Assembly (NCBI GenBank): GCA_016866635.1 | Contig: VGLT01000001.1 | Location: 1-28,697 of the forward strand | Direction of reading: 5' to 3' | Length of the DNA stretch: 28,697 nucleotides | DNA from: Candidatus Uhrbacteria bacterium | GTDB taxonomy: Bacteria; Patescibacteriota; Patescibacteriia; 2-12-FULL-60-25 | Part shown: positions 1-6,760 of the stretch, piece after piece | Position numbering within the stretch: position 1 is the stretch's first letter | Layout of the letters: each line of letters begins with the position of its first letter | Notes under the pieces: generated by a model | Seen by the model: only the letters and a program-made list of their open reading frames with translations | The model's database searches: none | Told to the model about the DNA's origin: nothing | Program-made: the position numbers and the translations under genes

Positions 1-170
1 AACTTGAACTGATCGCCAATTTTTAACACCAGCGCTTTGCCACCAATCTTCAAAGACACCCCACGAATGCGCGCTGAGTCAGCGGATGTTGGTGTGGCTT
101 CGTGGTGGGACTCGTGAAAGGGGATGTTGTGTTGTTGGAGGGTTTGCCGGATGGATTCCAGGACATTCAT
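1..170 (-). CDS. YbaK/prolyl-tRNA-editing-domain deacylase, 3' end outside window
   Basis: The frame opens with ATG at 170 and runs off the left edge, giving the first 56 residues. It begins MNVLESIRQTLQQ and continues through HEATPTSADSARIRG to KALVLKIGDQFK. The TPTSADSARIRG stretch and the following GGKALVLK strand match the N-terminal half of the YbaK/EbsC aminoacyl-tRNA editing domain, which hydrolyses mischarged aminoacyl-tRNA in trans. The catalytic part is outside the window, so substrate specificity cannot be judged. It is the third gene of the minus-strand group tig-nfo-ybaK, only 24 bp after the nfo stop, and the gap is filled by a heptamer repeat. No separate promoter is evident, so co-transcription is likely. 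Confidence 0.72.
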   Translation of the reverse strand, partial: MNVLESIRQTLQQHNIPFHESHHEATPTSADSARIRGVSLKIGGKALVLKIGDQFK

Positions 171-171
171 A

Positions 172-199
172 CATTACTCATTACTTATTACTCATTACT
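172..199. repeat. Four tandem heptamers between nfo and the YbaK-like gene
   Basis: Four 7-bp units (CATTACT three times, TATTACT once) lie end to end. On the minus strand they read AGTAATG. The first unit contains the nfo stop codon (TAA, 195-197), and the last ends 1 bp before the next gene's start codon. A related heptamer array lies after pnp (20980-21000). Confidence 0.8.
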
Positions 200-1028
200 T
201 GCCTTCACGCATCTTCTTCAATTTCTTCAAATCTTCCACAACTTTATCATGCTCCGTTTCCAGATACAGATTCATGTGTTTGAGCTTTGGATGGTTGACG
301 ATGGCATCAAACCCTTTTAAACCGATGTGCCCCTCGCCTAAATGCTCGTGCCTGTCTCGATGGCCCGCGAGTTCCACCTTTGAATCGTTGCAATGACTCA
401 TTTTAAGTTTTTTGAGGCCGATGATTTTGTCGAATTTTTTAAAAGTCTCCTCAACCGCCTCTTTTGTTCGGAGATCATATCCGCTGGCAAAAGCGTGTTG
501 CGTATCAAAACACACCCCGAGTTTTGGATGACCTACCCCCTCGATCAATTCCGCAATTTCTTCAAACGTATCTCCGATCACCATGCCGGCCCCCGCCGAA
601 ATCTCAATGAGGAGCTCGCAGGCTCCACTATACTTATCATAAATATGTTTAATCCCATCAATCACGAATTTACGCGCCTTGTCTTTGCCCACATCTTTTG
701 CGCTTCCCGGATGGAACATGACATATTTTGCATTGAGAGTGGTCCCTCGTTCCAGTTCTTCGCGAACGATCCGAACCGAATTTTTTCGTGTTCGTTCCTC
801 ACCGCTCGCGAAATTAATATAGTAAGGCGTATGAATCACCCACTCTCTCATGTCGAGTTCTTTACAGCTTTTCAAAAACGCCTCGACATTTTCACTGGTC
901 AATTTGGGCGCCGGCCCTCCTTGCGGAGATCGAGAGAAAAATTGGAACACCTCGCAACCAATTTTGGCAGCATTAAGAGGGGCATTTTGCACCCCTCCTG
1001 CGACCGACACGTGCGCCCCAAAAAACAT
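195..1028 (-). CDS. nfo: Endonuclease IV (AP endonuclease)
   Basis: A 277-residue TIM-barrel AP endonuclease that cleaves DNA 5' to abasic sites in base-excision repair, normally with a trinuclear zinc centre. The start MFFGAHVSVAGG is the family N-terminus. Further family motifs are VMFHPGS, ELLIEISAGAG (metal-binding Glu), GVCFDTQHAFASGYD, KMSHCNDSKVELAGHRDRHEHLGEG and the terminal LYLETEHD, so all zinc ligand motifs look intact. Length is usual for the family. The frame is open up to an ATG at 1058, but that would add ten residues outside the family and overlap tig, so 1028 is preferred, 2 bp after the tig stop. It is translated from the tig message, and its stop codon lies inside a heptamer repeat. 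Confidence 0.93.
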   Translation of the reverse strand: MFFGAHVSVAGGVQNAPLNAAKIGCEVFQFFSRSPQGGPAPKLTSENVEAFLKSCKELDMREWVIHTPYYINFASGEERTRKNSVRIVREELERGTTLNAKYVMFHPGSAKDVGKDKARKFVIDGIKHIYDKYSGACELLIEISAGAGMVIGDTFEEIAELIEGVGHPKLGVCFDTQHAFASGYDLRTKEAVEETFKKFDKIIGLKKLKMSHCNDSKVELAGHRDRHEHLGEGHIGLKGFDAIVNHPKLKHMNLYLETEHDKVVEDLKKLKKMREGK

Positions 1029-1030
1029 TC

Positions 1031-2320
1031 CTACACAATACACTCTTTTCGTAACCATTCCAACGTTTTTCGATTTCGTATTTGAATGGATAGATACTCG
1101 CGATACTCAGGCGAACTTACCCGTTCGCGGGTTTGTTTGTCATCAGCACGGAGGCTCTCCAAAATGTGGTCAACTTCCTTATCCAATTCTTCTTCCGTGA
1201 CAGATATTTTTTCTCGTTGAGCTAATGCTTTAATCAACACCGCGGTTTTAATGCGACGCAAGGCCTGTGCGGCAAAATCCAACTTTAATTCATCAACGGT
1301 TTTTTTGATGGACGAGAGATAGTCCGCCCATTTCATCCCTTGTTCTTCCACCCCCTGTTCAAGTTCCGCTAACATGCGGCGCACCTCTTCATTCACAAGC
1401 AAATCCGGAACCTCGCTGAACGTTGAAGCATCAACCAGTTTTTCCAGCATCTCGATTTCCGCCGCTTCTTTAGAGCGAGATTTTTGTTCCATCGTTAAAT
1501 TTTCTTTTAGTTTATCGCGCAGAGCTTGAATCGTGTCGATTCCAACACCTTTCGCAAACTCATCATTCGCCTCTGGAAGTTGTAATTCGAACACACTGGT
1601 TGCTTTGGCAGTGAAGTCAACGGTTTGCCCTGCCAAGTGTTTTTGAAAATGTTCATCTGGAAAGGGGAGGGAAAACGTTCGTTCTTCACCCGCCTTAATC
1701 CCTTCCATTTGTTTGTTAAAGCCTGGGATGTAGTGATCTTCACTTAAATACACGCGATAGTCTTTGCCGCTTCCGCCCTCAAGCAAGACATGATCCTTTT
1801 TCATCTCAAGATCAATGACGATCAAATCTTCCATAGTAGCCGGTCGATCTACACGAGCTTCTGAGCGGCGCATTTTTCGCATCTGCTCAATTGCATTATC
1901 AACCTCCTTATCACCAACCGCAATCTCCTTCGTTTTTACCTTGCAGGTTGTGAGATCAGCAAAATTGGTCACTTGAGGCGCGATTGGTGCGATGACCGTA
2001 AATTTGATTGCTTGTCCTGGGGTCAGTTGGTCAACAGAAATCTCTGGTGAACCAACCGTATCAATCCCTTTATCCAAAATGGTTTTTACATATTGCGCAC
2101 GCACTAACCGTTCGAGGGCTGTCTCCCAAATACGCATCTCGCCAAATTCACGTTTGGCATCGTCATATGTTGCCTTACCCGGACGGAAGCCCGCGATGGG
2201 TTTGGCCGTTGTTAAATCTTTCACCGCCTCATCGAGATAAGGTTTTGCCTCTTCCGGTGAGACCGTAAATTCAATTTTGGTCTTGGCTTGAGGTAGATTG
2301 GTCACGATAATATCTGGCAT
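1031..2320 (-). CDS. tig: Trigger factor, ribosome-bound chaperone and peptidyl-prolyl isomerase
   Basis: A 429-residue protein with the three trigger-factor parts in order. The N-terminal ribosome-binding domain carries the GFRPGKA signature at about residues 45-51. The FKBP-like PPIase domain lies roughly at 155-245 (MEDLIVIDLEMKK to TVDFTAKATSVF). The rest is the helical C-terminal arm. It shields nascent chains at the ribosome exit tunnel. The open frame extends nine residues upstream, but ATG at 2320 gives the family start MPDIIVTNL and sits just downstream of a clear promoter, so the leader would be only about 4 nt and carries no Shine-Dalgarno sequence. It leads the operon tig-nfo-ybaK. 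The promoter lies in a 139-bp repeat duplicated upstream. Confidence 0.93.
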   Translation of the reverse strand: MPDIIVTNLPQAKTKIEFTVSPEEAKPYLDEAVKDLTTAKPIAGFRPGKATYDDAKREFGEMRIWETALERLVRAQYVKTILDKGIDTVGSPEISVDQLTPGQAIKFTVIAPIAPQVTNFADLTTCKVKTKEIAVGDKEVDNAIEQMRKMRRSEARVDRPATMEDLIVIDLEMKKDHVLLEGGSGKDYRVYLSEDHYIPGFNKQMEGIKAGEERTFSLPFPDEHFQKHLAGQTVDFTAKATSVFELQLPEANDEFAKGVGIDTIQALRDKLKENLTMEQKSRSKEAAEIEMLEKLVDASTFSEVPDLLVNEEVRRMLAELEQGVEEQGMKWADYLSSIKKTVDELKLDFAAQALRRIKTAVLIKALAQREKISVTEEELDKEVDHILESLRADDKQTRERVSSPEYREYLSIQIRNRKTLEWLRKECIV

Positions 2321-2324
2321 AGAT

Positions 2325-2463
2325 TTCGCGAGTGTAGGGGAAAACACTCAAATCGTCAACCGCACGCAGGTCCTATTTTTTGGATGCTAAGTAAGCCTCG
2401 AACGCCGGATGGATATTTTCAATCGCACTGACCCGCACTTGAACCATCTTGGTATTGGTTTGA
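2325..2463. repeat. 139-bp direct repeat, copy 1
   Basis: Identical to 3279-3417 except for one base (T at 2371, C at 3325). It holds the tig promoter and, on the minus strand, the last codons of a NUDIX-like gene ending at 2373. It abuts the tig start on one side and the inserted 815-bp segment on the other. Confidence 0.93.
2331..2359 (-). promoter_or_regulatory. tig promoter, near-leaderless
   Basis: On the minus strand TTGACG (2359-2354), 17 bp, then TACACT (2336-2331). The expected start, about 7 nt after the -10 box, is near 2324, four bases before the tig ATG at 2320. The whole promoter is inside the 139-bp direct repeat, so an identical copy exists at 3285-3313. Confidence 0.68.
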
Positions 2464-2567
2464 TTCCTTTAACCAATTTGACCGCTAGTCAGATAAAGGT
2501 AGTTAGGCGAAATTGTGCCGATTTTTCTTTCGGTATAAACTATCATGAATTCTTAACCATAAACTTT

Positions 2568-3233
2568 ATGGGTCAAACCAAAGGGTCAACAATCGTTGTG
2601 ACAGCGGTTATAGTAGCAGTCATTGTAGGTGGTGGCGTCTACTTGTGGCAAAACAAACAAGCTCAACCTGCCCCAACACAACAAGTCAACCAAGGGCAAG
2701 AAGCTCGCTCACTTGCCGATTGCAGTAAGTTAGGTGCTTCTTGGACACCGTTCTCAAATAGCAAAACATCGCTGTTCTTCTGCTATAAAACCCCCTGGGG
2801 CACTACTACATTAGAGGAAACTAGCATTAGTCCAAAAGCCCGAAAAGGTACAGTCTACTATGTTAGTTTTTCTAAGTCGGTAAATAATAGCCCGCTTATC
2901 AGTTATTCAACACTCGACTTTCAAAAACTCGGGGACAGCGATGTTCCTCCGGTAATAGATTGGGAAGCGCTAGATTTTAGCAAGAGTGAAACCAAGCTCG
3001 CTCAACTTTTTCCAGATGAAAACGCCACCGCTCAAAAGCTCACTGTAAATGGCAAGCAAGTACTTAAAGTAAATCGAGATTTTGTAGAACCACTGTCACA
3101 AAAGCGCATCACACCGCTCGATTATTTCATGCCAAATGTCGTCATCAATGGAACCGCATATAATTTGCATATCGTCGGTTCGCCTAAACAAGAAGCCGAC
3201 CTTGAAAAACTATTGGATTCAATGGTCTTTTAA
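2568..3233 (+). CDS. Membrane-anchored hypothetical protein inside the duplicated segment
   Basis: A 221-residue protein beginning MGQTKGSTIVVTAVIVAVIVGGGVYLWQ (split here as MGQTKGSTIV and the hydrophobic VTAVIVAVIVGGGVYLW). This gives a short cytoplasmic head, one membrane segment or uncleaved signal at about residues 9-27, then a Q/P-rich linker (QAQPAPTQQVNQGQ) and an extracellular domain. Two cysteines near residues 52 and 71 could pair. No known enzyme motif is visible. The frame is open from 2409, but that part starts inside the repeat and is not protein-like, so ATG 2568 is chosen because the hydrophobic segment then lies at the N-terminus. No convincing promoter was found. The gene lies alone between two copies of the repeat and was probably brought in by the event that duplicated it. 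Confidence 0.75.
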   Translation: MGQTKGSTIVVTAVIVAVIVGGGVYLWQNKQAQPAPTQQVNQGQEARSLADCSKLGASWTPFSNSKTSLFFCYKTPWGTTTLEETSISPKARKGTVYYVSFSKSVNNSPLISYSTLDFQKLGDSDVPPVIDWEALDFSKSETKLAQLFPDENATAQKLTVNGKQVLKVNRDFVEPLSQKRITPLDYFMPNVVINGTAYNLHIVGSPKQEADLEKLLDSMVF

Positions 3234-3278
3234 GTGTAGAAAAGTCAACACAACTATCGCCTAACAACGTGTATGAGG

Positions 3279-3417
3279 TTCGCGAGTGTAGGGGAAAACA
3301 CTCAAATCGTCAACCGCACGCAGGCCCTATTTTTTGGATGCTAAGTAAGCCTCGAACGCCGGATGGATATTTTCAATCGCACTGACCCGCACTTGAACCA
3401 TCTTGGTATTGGTTTGA
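3279..3417. repeat. 139-bp direct repeat, copy 2
   Basis: Second copy of 2325-2463. It contains a duplicate of the tig promoter (3285-3313, minus strand), which now points into the 3' end of the inserted gene at 2568-3233. Its right part is continuous with the remains of a NUDIX gene, so this copy keeps the ancestral upstream junction. Confidence 0.93.
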
Positions 3418-3489
3418 CTCTCGTAGCACGAGTACCTTGCCATCATGAACGATGAAGGCCTTGGTCGCGACGAATAATTTTGGTTCCAT
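3327..3489 (-). pseudogene. NUDIX hydrolase remnant with internal deletion and frameshift
   Basis: From ATG 3489 the minus strand reads MEPKLFVATKAFIVHDGKVL then VLRESNQYQDG, a typical NUDIX hydrolase N-terminus, and stops at TGA 3375-3373 after 38 codons. Shifted by one frame, the same DNA continues as VSAIENIHPAFEAYLASKK and ends at 3327. This resembles the C-terminal helix of the same family. The NUDIX box itself (G-x5-E-x7-REUxEExGU) is missing. The simplest reading is a NUDIX gene that lost its middle and went out of frame. The C-terminal piece is repeated in the copy at 2325-2463. Family assignment rests on the N-terminal match; assignment of the C-terminal piece is inference. Confidence 0.62.
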
Positions 3490-3495
3490 AGGGGC

Positions 3496-3524
3496 TTGCT
3501 AAAAGAGTAAATCACCGCTAGTAT
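3496..3524 (+). promoter_or_regulatory. ychF promoter, near-leaderless
   Basis: TTGCTA (3496-3501), 17 bp, TAGTAT (3519-3524). The expected transcript start near 3531 leaves only about 6 nt before the ATG at 3537, with no Shine-Dalgarno sequence. Confidence 0.58.
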
Positions 3525-3536
3525 GACGCGACTTGT

Positions 3537-4619
3537 ATGGCTCTGCAAATAGGGATTGTCGGTTTGCCGAACGTGGGGAAATCCACGTTGTTTTCGGCGA
3601 TTACCAAGAAGCAGGTGGATTGTGCCAACTATCCATTTTGCACGATTGATCCAAACGTTGGAGTAGTGGAAGTTCCGGATGAGCGGTTACAGAAACTTGC
3701 CGTTTTTGATAAAAGCGCCAAAGTCGTCCCAACGGTGATTGAATTTGTGGATATTGCCGGGTTAGTTAAAGGGGCGAGTGAGGGACAAGGGTTAGGAAAT
3801 AAATTTCTGGCCAACATCCGTGAAACAGATGCGATCGCACAAGTCGTGCGTGCGTTTGATGATGCAAATGTTCTGCACGTGGATGGATCCGTGAACCCCG
3901 CACGTGATGCAGAGACGATTAACACAGAGCTTGCGATCGCGGATCTCGATGTTTTGACAAAGCGATTGCAAACAGCGGAGAAGCAAGCAAAATCAGGGAT
4001 GACAAAACAGCTCGAACGTGAGATCGCTACCTTTAAGAAAGCGATTGAGATGGTGAATGCCGGAAAAATGTTACGCGATGGGGAGTGGAATGATGAAGAA
4101 TTTGCGGATTTGAAGCAACTCAGTTTGCTCACACTCAAGCCCATGCTCTATGTCGTAAATGTGAGCGAGAGCCAGATTCAAGATGGATCATGGAAGTCAC
4201 GCGTCGAAGGGTTGAAGGGTCGACTTGTCCCGGTCTGTGTCAAAATGGAAGTTGAGCTGAGTTCGATGAACGTTGATGAAAAACGAGAATATCTCGAAAC
4301 CATGGGTTTAAAAGAGTCGGGCCTCGATCAATTGATTAAAGAGGCCTACGACGTGCTCGGTCTGATCACTTTTTTGACCAGTGGACCTGACGAGGCGCGT
4401 GCGTGGACCGTTAAAAAAGGGTCCAAAGCCCCGCAAGCCGCCGGCAAGATCCACGGAGATTTTGAAAAGAACTTTATTCGTGTGGAAGTCACCAATTGGA
4501 AAGATTATTTAGATAACGGCGGCGAGGCTGGCTGTCGCGCAAAAGGCCTTACACGTATTGAAGGTAAGGATTATATTATAAATGACGGCGACGTGTGTTA
4601 TTTCCGCGTGAATGCGTAA
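3537..4619 (+). CDS. ychF: Ribosome-binding ATPase YchF (Obg-family)
   Basis: A 360-residue P-loop protein of the Obg/YchF family, which binds the ribosome and, unlike most relatives, prefers ATP. The P-loop GLPNVGKST is at residues 9-17. The switch region is ANYPFCTIDPNVGVVEVPD, the G3 motif is DIAGLVKGASEGQGLGN, and YVVNVSE occupies the position where Obg GTPases have NKxD, the hallmark of YchF. A coiled-coil insertion (about 130-190) and a C-terminal TGS domain (about 280-360, including LITFLTSGPDEARAWTVKKG and ending DGDVCYFRVNA) complete it. Length matches the family. It is monocistronic, with a near-leaderless promoter and a perfect terminator hairpin starting 2 bp after the stop. Confidence 0.96.
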   Translation: MALQIGIVGLPNVGKSTLFSAITKKQVDCANYPFCTIDPNVGVVEVPDERLQKLAVFDKSAKVVPTVIEFVDIAGLVKGASEGQGLGNKFLANIRETDAIAQVVRAFDDANVLHVDGSVNPARDAETINTELAIADLDVLTKRLQTAEKQAKSGMTKQLEREIATFKKAIEMVNAGKMLRDGEWNDEEFADLKQLSLLTLKPMLYVVNVSESQIQDGSWKSRVEGLKGRLVPVCVKMEVELSSMNVDEKREYLETMGLKESGLDQLIKEAYDVLGLITFLTSGPDEARAWTVKKGSKAPQAAGKIHGDFEKNFIRVEVTNWKDYLDNGGEAGCRAKGLTRIEGKDYIINDGDVCYFRVNA

Positions 4620-4620
4620 G

Positions 4621-4648
4621 AAAACAACCAGCTTAAGCTGGTTGTTTT
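4621..4648. terminator. Bidirectional terminator between ychF and the HDO-like gene
   Basis: A perfect 12-bp inverted repeat, AAAACAACCAGC and GCTGGTTGTTTT, with loop TTAA. It has a T tract on one strand and an A tract on the other, so it can work both ways. The loop contains the stop codon (4633-4635) of the convergent gene, and the right arm is that gene's coding sequence. Confidence 0.88.
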
Positions 4649-5415
4649 GTATCTTCGGTTGCCAGTGCTTCCCACCATTTATCCATTTCGGTTAATACGA
4701 ATTCAAAGCCGTGTCGGAATTCAAGCGTCTCTTGGGAATGTTGGTCGAGATGTTTCTCGAGAGCTTCTGCCAGACGATCACGGTGACCCGGCTCAAAATC
4801 CAGTACATGCATGCTCCAGAAGTCGTCTAAGGTGAGCGCTGAGCCCTCTTCTGGCGTACTGACTTTGATGGGCATTCCCTTGCCCTCGAGTGTTTCCTCG
4901 CGTATAGGCAGTGGTTGATCAATGAGCTTTGCAAATGCATTCACCATCGGCGCGACACGCAACAACTCCGGTGTCGCACTATCCTCTAGCGCATACGCAA
5001 TACCAGCGACGAACGATGGGCTTTTGCTCGCGATAGCAGAGAATAATTCATCGAGAAACAATTTGGTCGCAGGACTAGAGATGGCATTTTCAAAATCCGC
5101 CCCCAACTCCTCTTTGAGGCGTCTCAAAAGAATCCGATAGTGCGTAATTCCTCCGGTTTTCGATCCCAACTCCTCCCCAATATTAACAGACAATTCATTG
5201 TAGACGTCTGGCCACATCTCAACCCGTTTACGACAACGCGCCAGCAATTCCACAATCTTGGCTGGCAAAATAGAATACTGCGCCAATGTATGCGTGGTGC
5301 GAGCCACATCGATTTGATTGTTTTCAATCAACTTCAAAACAGGGTTAGCCGCTAAGAAGGGGTGTTGATTCATGGACGCTTCTAGTTCTTGAAATAAATT
5401 TTTTGCGTTGTTCAT
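4633..5415 (-). CDS. Haem-oxygenase-like (HDO/CADD-type) iron-containing redox enzyme family protein
   Basis: A 260-residue all-helical protein. The pattern fits the haem-oxygenase-like diiron superfamily (CADD, DUF3865 and relatives): YNELSVNIGEELG (Glu 81/82) followed by GITHYRIL (His 92), then FVAGIAYALEDSATPEL (Glu 144), and SMHVLDFEPGHRDRL with His 203, Asp 206 and His 211. Such proteins bind two metals and oxidise small molecules, for example self-sacrificial p-aminobenzoate formation in CADD. The substrate here is unknown. The ligand set is read by eye. The gene converges on ychF and shares its terminator; the last four codons and stop are in the hairpin. Upstream lies a 30-bp inverted repeat near the ribosome binding region. 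Confidence 0.68.
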   Translation of the reverse strand: MNNAKNLFQELEASMNQHPFLAANPVLKLIENNQIDVARTTHTLAQYSILPAKIVELLARCRKRVEMWPDVYNELSVNIGEELGSKTGGITHYRILLRRLKEELGADFENAISSPATKLFLDELFSAIASKSPSFVAGIAYALEDSATPELLRVAPMVNAFAKLIDQPLPIREETLEGKGMPIKVSTPEEGSALTLDDFWSMHVLDFEPGHRDRLAEALEKHLDQHSQETLEFRHGFEFVLTEMDKWWEALATEDTKQPA

Positions 5416-5421
5416 ACTCTG

Positions 5422-5451
5422 CTAGAAGTTCCGATCAATCGGAATCTCTAG
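5422..5451. repeat. 30-bp inverted repeat upstream of the HDO-like gene
   Basis: CTAGAAGTTCCGAT and ATCGGAATCTCTAG flank CA, with 12 of 14 positions complementary. It ends 7 bp from the start codon at 5415, so in the mRNA it would be a strong hairpin just before translation starts, or it could be a DNA operator. A second inverted repeat, CGCGGTTC (5457-5464) and GAACCGCG (5484-5491), follows upstream and may be the 3' hairpin of the gene at 5498. Confidence 0.6.
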
Positions 5452-5497
5452 TAGAGCGCGGTTCATGTCGAATGCTTTGACAAGAACCGCGTTAAGC

Positions 5498-5839
5498 TTA
5501 CTTTTTTGTCCCCTCAGGCCCATCGATGAGTGAGACAACCTCCTCAATGAACCTATCCCAGTCAGGATCCCATTTATTCCATAGGCCGCACTCGCCTGCC
5601 GCCCTCCCCCAAAAACTCACCTGCCATCCGGACGTTTTCAGCACGAACATTTGGTAGGTGCCATCCTGTACCCCCAACATTTTTAGTCCGAGTGCCAACA
5701 TCTCCGCATGTCTGGATTTTATGGCGGAGTGGTCGCGGTCGAAACGGCACCTGAAGCAGTGAGATGTTTTATAAGTTTTTCCCTTAGGACAGATCAGTGC
5801 CGAGGCGAGCAACCACTCAACCCTCTCTCGTGTGTTCAT
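5498..5839 (-). CDS. Small GC-rich orphan protein with Cys/His-rich N-terminus
   Basis: A 113-residue protein I do not recognise. Residues 17-36 contain CPKGKTYKTSHCFRCRFDRD, a cluster of three Cys and one His that could bind zinc. The C-terminal half is tryptophan-rich (GWQVSFWGRAAGECGLWNKW). No membrane segment or signal peptide is seen. The start at 5839 is supported by a strong Shine-Dalgarno sequence (GGAAGGTGA) and a promoter about 100 bp upstream. Base composition and the strong ribosome site match the other orphan genes at 8525, 15036, 16940 and 26649, and differ from neighbouring core genes. Confidence 0.7.
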   Translation of the reverse strand: MNTRERVEWLLASALICPKGKTYKTSHCFRCRFDRDHSAIKSRHAEMLALGLKMLGVQDGTYQMFVLKTSGWQVSFWGRAAGECGLWNKWDPDWDRFIEEVVSLIDGPEGTKK

Positions 5840-5847
5840 CGTTGGTC

Positions 5848-5887
5848 ACCTTCCTGCTCATAGAAGAGCTGTTTTTTGTTTGAAGGT
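5848..5887 (-). promoter_or_regulatory. Possible ribosome-site-masking hairpin in the leader of the 113-aa gene
   Basis: In the mRNA, ACCTTC (5887-5882) can pair with GAAGGT (5853-5848), which is part of the Shine-Dalgarno sequence. The intervening stretch holds a smaller hairpin, GCTC-TTCTAT-GAGC. The pairing is only 6 bp, so it is a suggestion of translational control. Confidence 0.4.
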
Positions 5888-5918
5888 CCCTTGTTCCCCC
5901 TCATCTTCCGAATAGAAT

Positions 5919-5947
5919 ATAATGCCACAAAGTGGAGATAATTTCAA
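5919..5947 (-). promoter_or_regulatory. Promoter of the 113-aa orphan gene
   Basis: On the minus strand TTGAAA (5947-5942), 17 bp, CATTAT (5924-5919). Transcription would start near 5912, giving a leader of about 70 nt with a Shine-Dalgarno sequence. It is divergent from the regulator promoter at 5987. Confidence 0.55.
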
Positions 5948-5986
5948 TGGTAGGAATACTAAAAAAACATACAAAATAAGCAAAAA

Positions 5987-6015
5987 TTGACTATTTTAGT
6001 AAAAAATGGTATAGT
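5987..6015 (+). promoter_or_regulatory. Promoter of trmB-like gene and comEC, near-leaderless
   Basis: TTGACT (5987-5992), 17 bp, TATAGT (6010-6015). Expected start near 6022, about 7 nt before ATG 6029. The palindrome ACTATTTTAGT (5990-6000) overlaps the -35 box and could be an autoregulatory operator. Confidence 0.7.
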
Positions 6016-6028
6016 TCATTTTGACAAT

Positions 6029-6760
6029 ATGACACTGCAAGACGACTTACGGGCCATTGGGCTTACGAAAACCGAAGCAGCGGTTTATCTCTATTTATTG
6101 GAAAATGGGGTTTCTACACCTCCACAAATCGCCAAAGGGACAGGAATTTTGAGAACAAACGGCTATCATATTTTGCAAACCCTGGAACATAAAGGATTGA
6201 TTCGGCCGGAAGCGGGGAGAGGAAAGCGGATCGCCTATTTCGCGAGTGACCCCGAAGCACTGTTTCGCTCGATCGAAGTACAGCGAGAGGCGGTCAGTCG
6301 GATGCTGCCCGATTTGCGGGCGCTCTATACCACGCAAGAACACAAACCGAAGATTCGTTTTTACGATGGTCTCGAGCAGGTCAAGGAAGTGTATTGGTTG
6401 TCGCTCGAGGCACGAGAAATTTTCGGCATTGGATCGACAAAAACATTAAATGAAGTTATGAGTGATTATTTTAAAAAATATGTCGCAGAAGCTAAAAAAC
6501 GTAATATAATATTTCACGACATTTTGACCAGCGACTCAAAAGAAAAGAGCGGTCCATTTATGCGCGAAACGTTGAAAGGGCTGTACGATGAAAAATATTT
6601 ACCAGAAAAATTCGACGACATCTCAACAGATATGTTGATTTGGAATGATCACACGGCTCTCATCACGCTCCAAGAACCTTATTTCGCCACGGTGATCACC
6701 AGCCCCCTCATTGCCAAAACCATGAAGACCCTGTTTTATGTTATGCAAGAACGTCTATGA
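6029..6760 (+). CDS. TrmB-family transcriptional regulator
   Basis: A 243-residue protein with an N-terminal winged helix: LRAIGLTKTEAAVYLYLLEN, then PPQIAKGTGILRTNGYHILQ as the helix-turn-helix, then a wing with GLIRPEAGRGKRIAYFASDP. A coiled coil (about 85-105) and a TrmB-like effector domain (about 110-243: PKIRFYDGLEQVKEVYW to the end) follow. TrmB proteins sense sugars or other small molecules in archaea; in this lineage the ligand is unknown. The frame opens with TTG at 5987, but that codon is the -35 box, so ATG 6029 is the start. It overlaps comEC by the four bases ATGA, so the two are translationally coupled and the regulator may control DNA uptake. Confidence 0.85.
   Translation: MTLQDDLRAIGLTKTEAAVYLYLLENGVSTPPQIAKGTGILRTNGYHILQTLEHKGLIRPEAGRGKRIAYFASDPEALFRSIEVQREAVSRMLPDLRALYTTQEHKPKIRFYDGLEQVKEVYWLSLEAREIFGIGSTKTLNEVMSDYFKKYVAEAKKRNIIFHDILTSDSKEKSGPFMRETLKGLYDEKYLPEKFDDISTDMLIWNDHTALITLQEPYFATVITSPLIAKTMKTLFYVMQERL

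Noticed and set aside
393..1085. 230-codon open frame opposite nfo
   Set aside because: It is antisense to a clear endonuclease IV gene, has no protein-like features or ribosome site, and is explained as a coding shadow.
2325..3417. Insertion sequence with target-site duplication
   Set aside because: The repeats are 139 bp and carry host promoter and gene fragments; no transposase or terminal inverted repeat is present.
3373..3489. TGA read-through (SR1/Gracilibacteria code) in the NUDIX remnant
   Set aside because: Other genes in the window end normally at TGA, and the frame after this TGA does not restore a NUDIX box.
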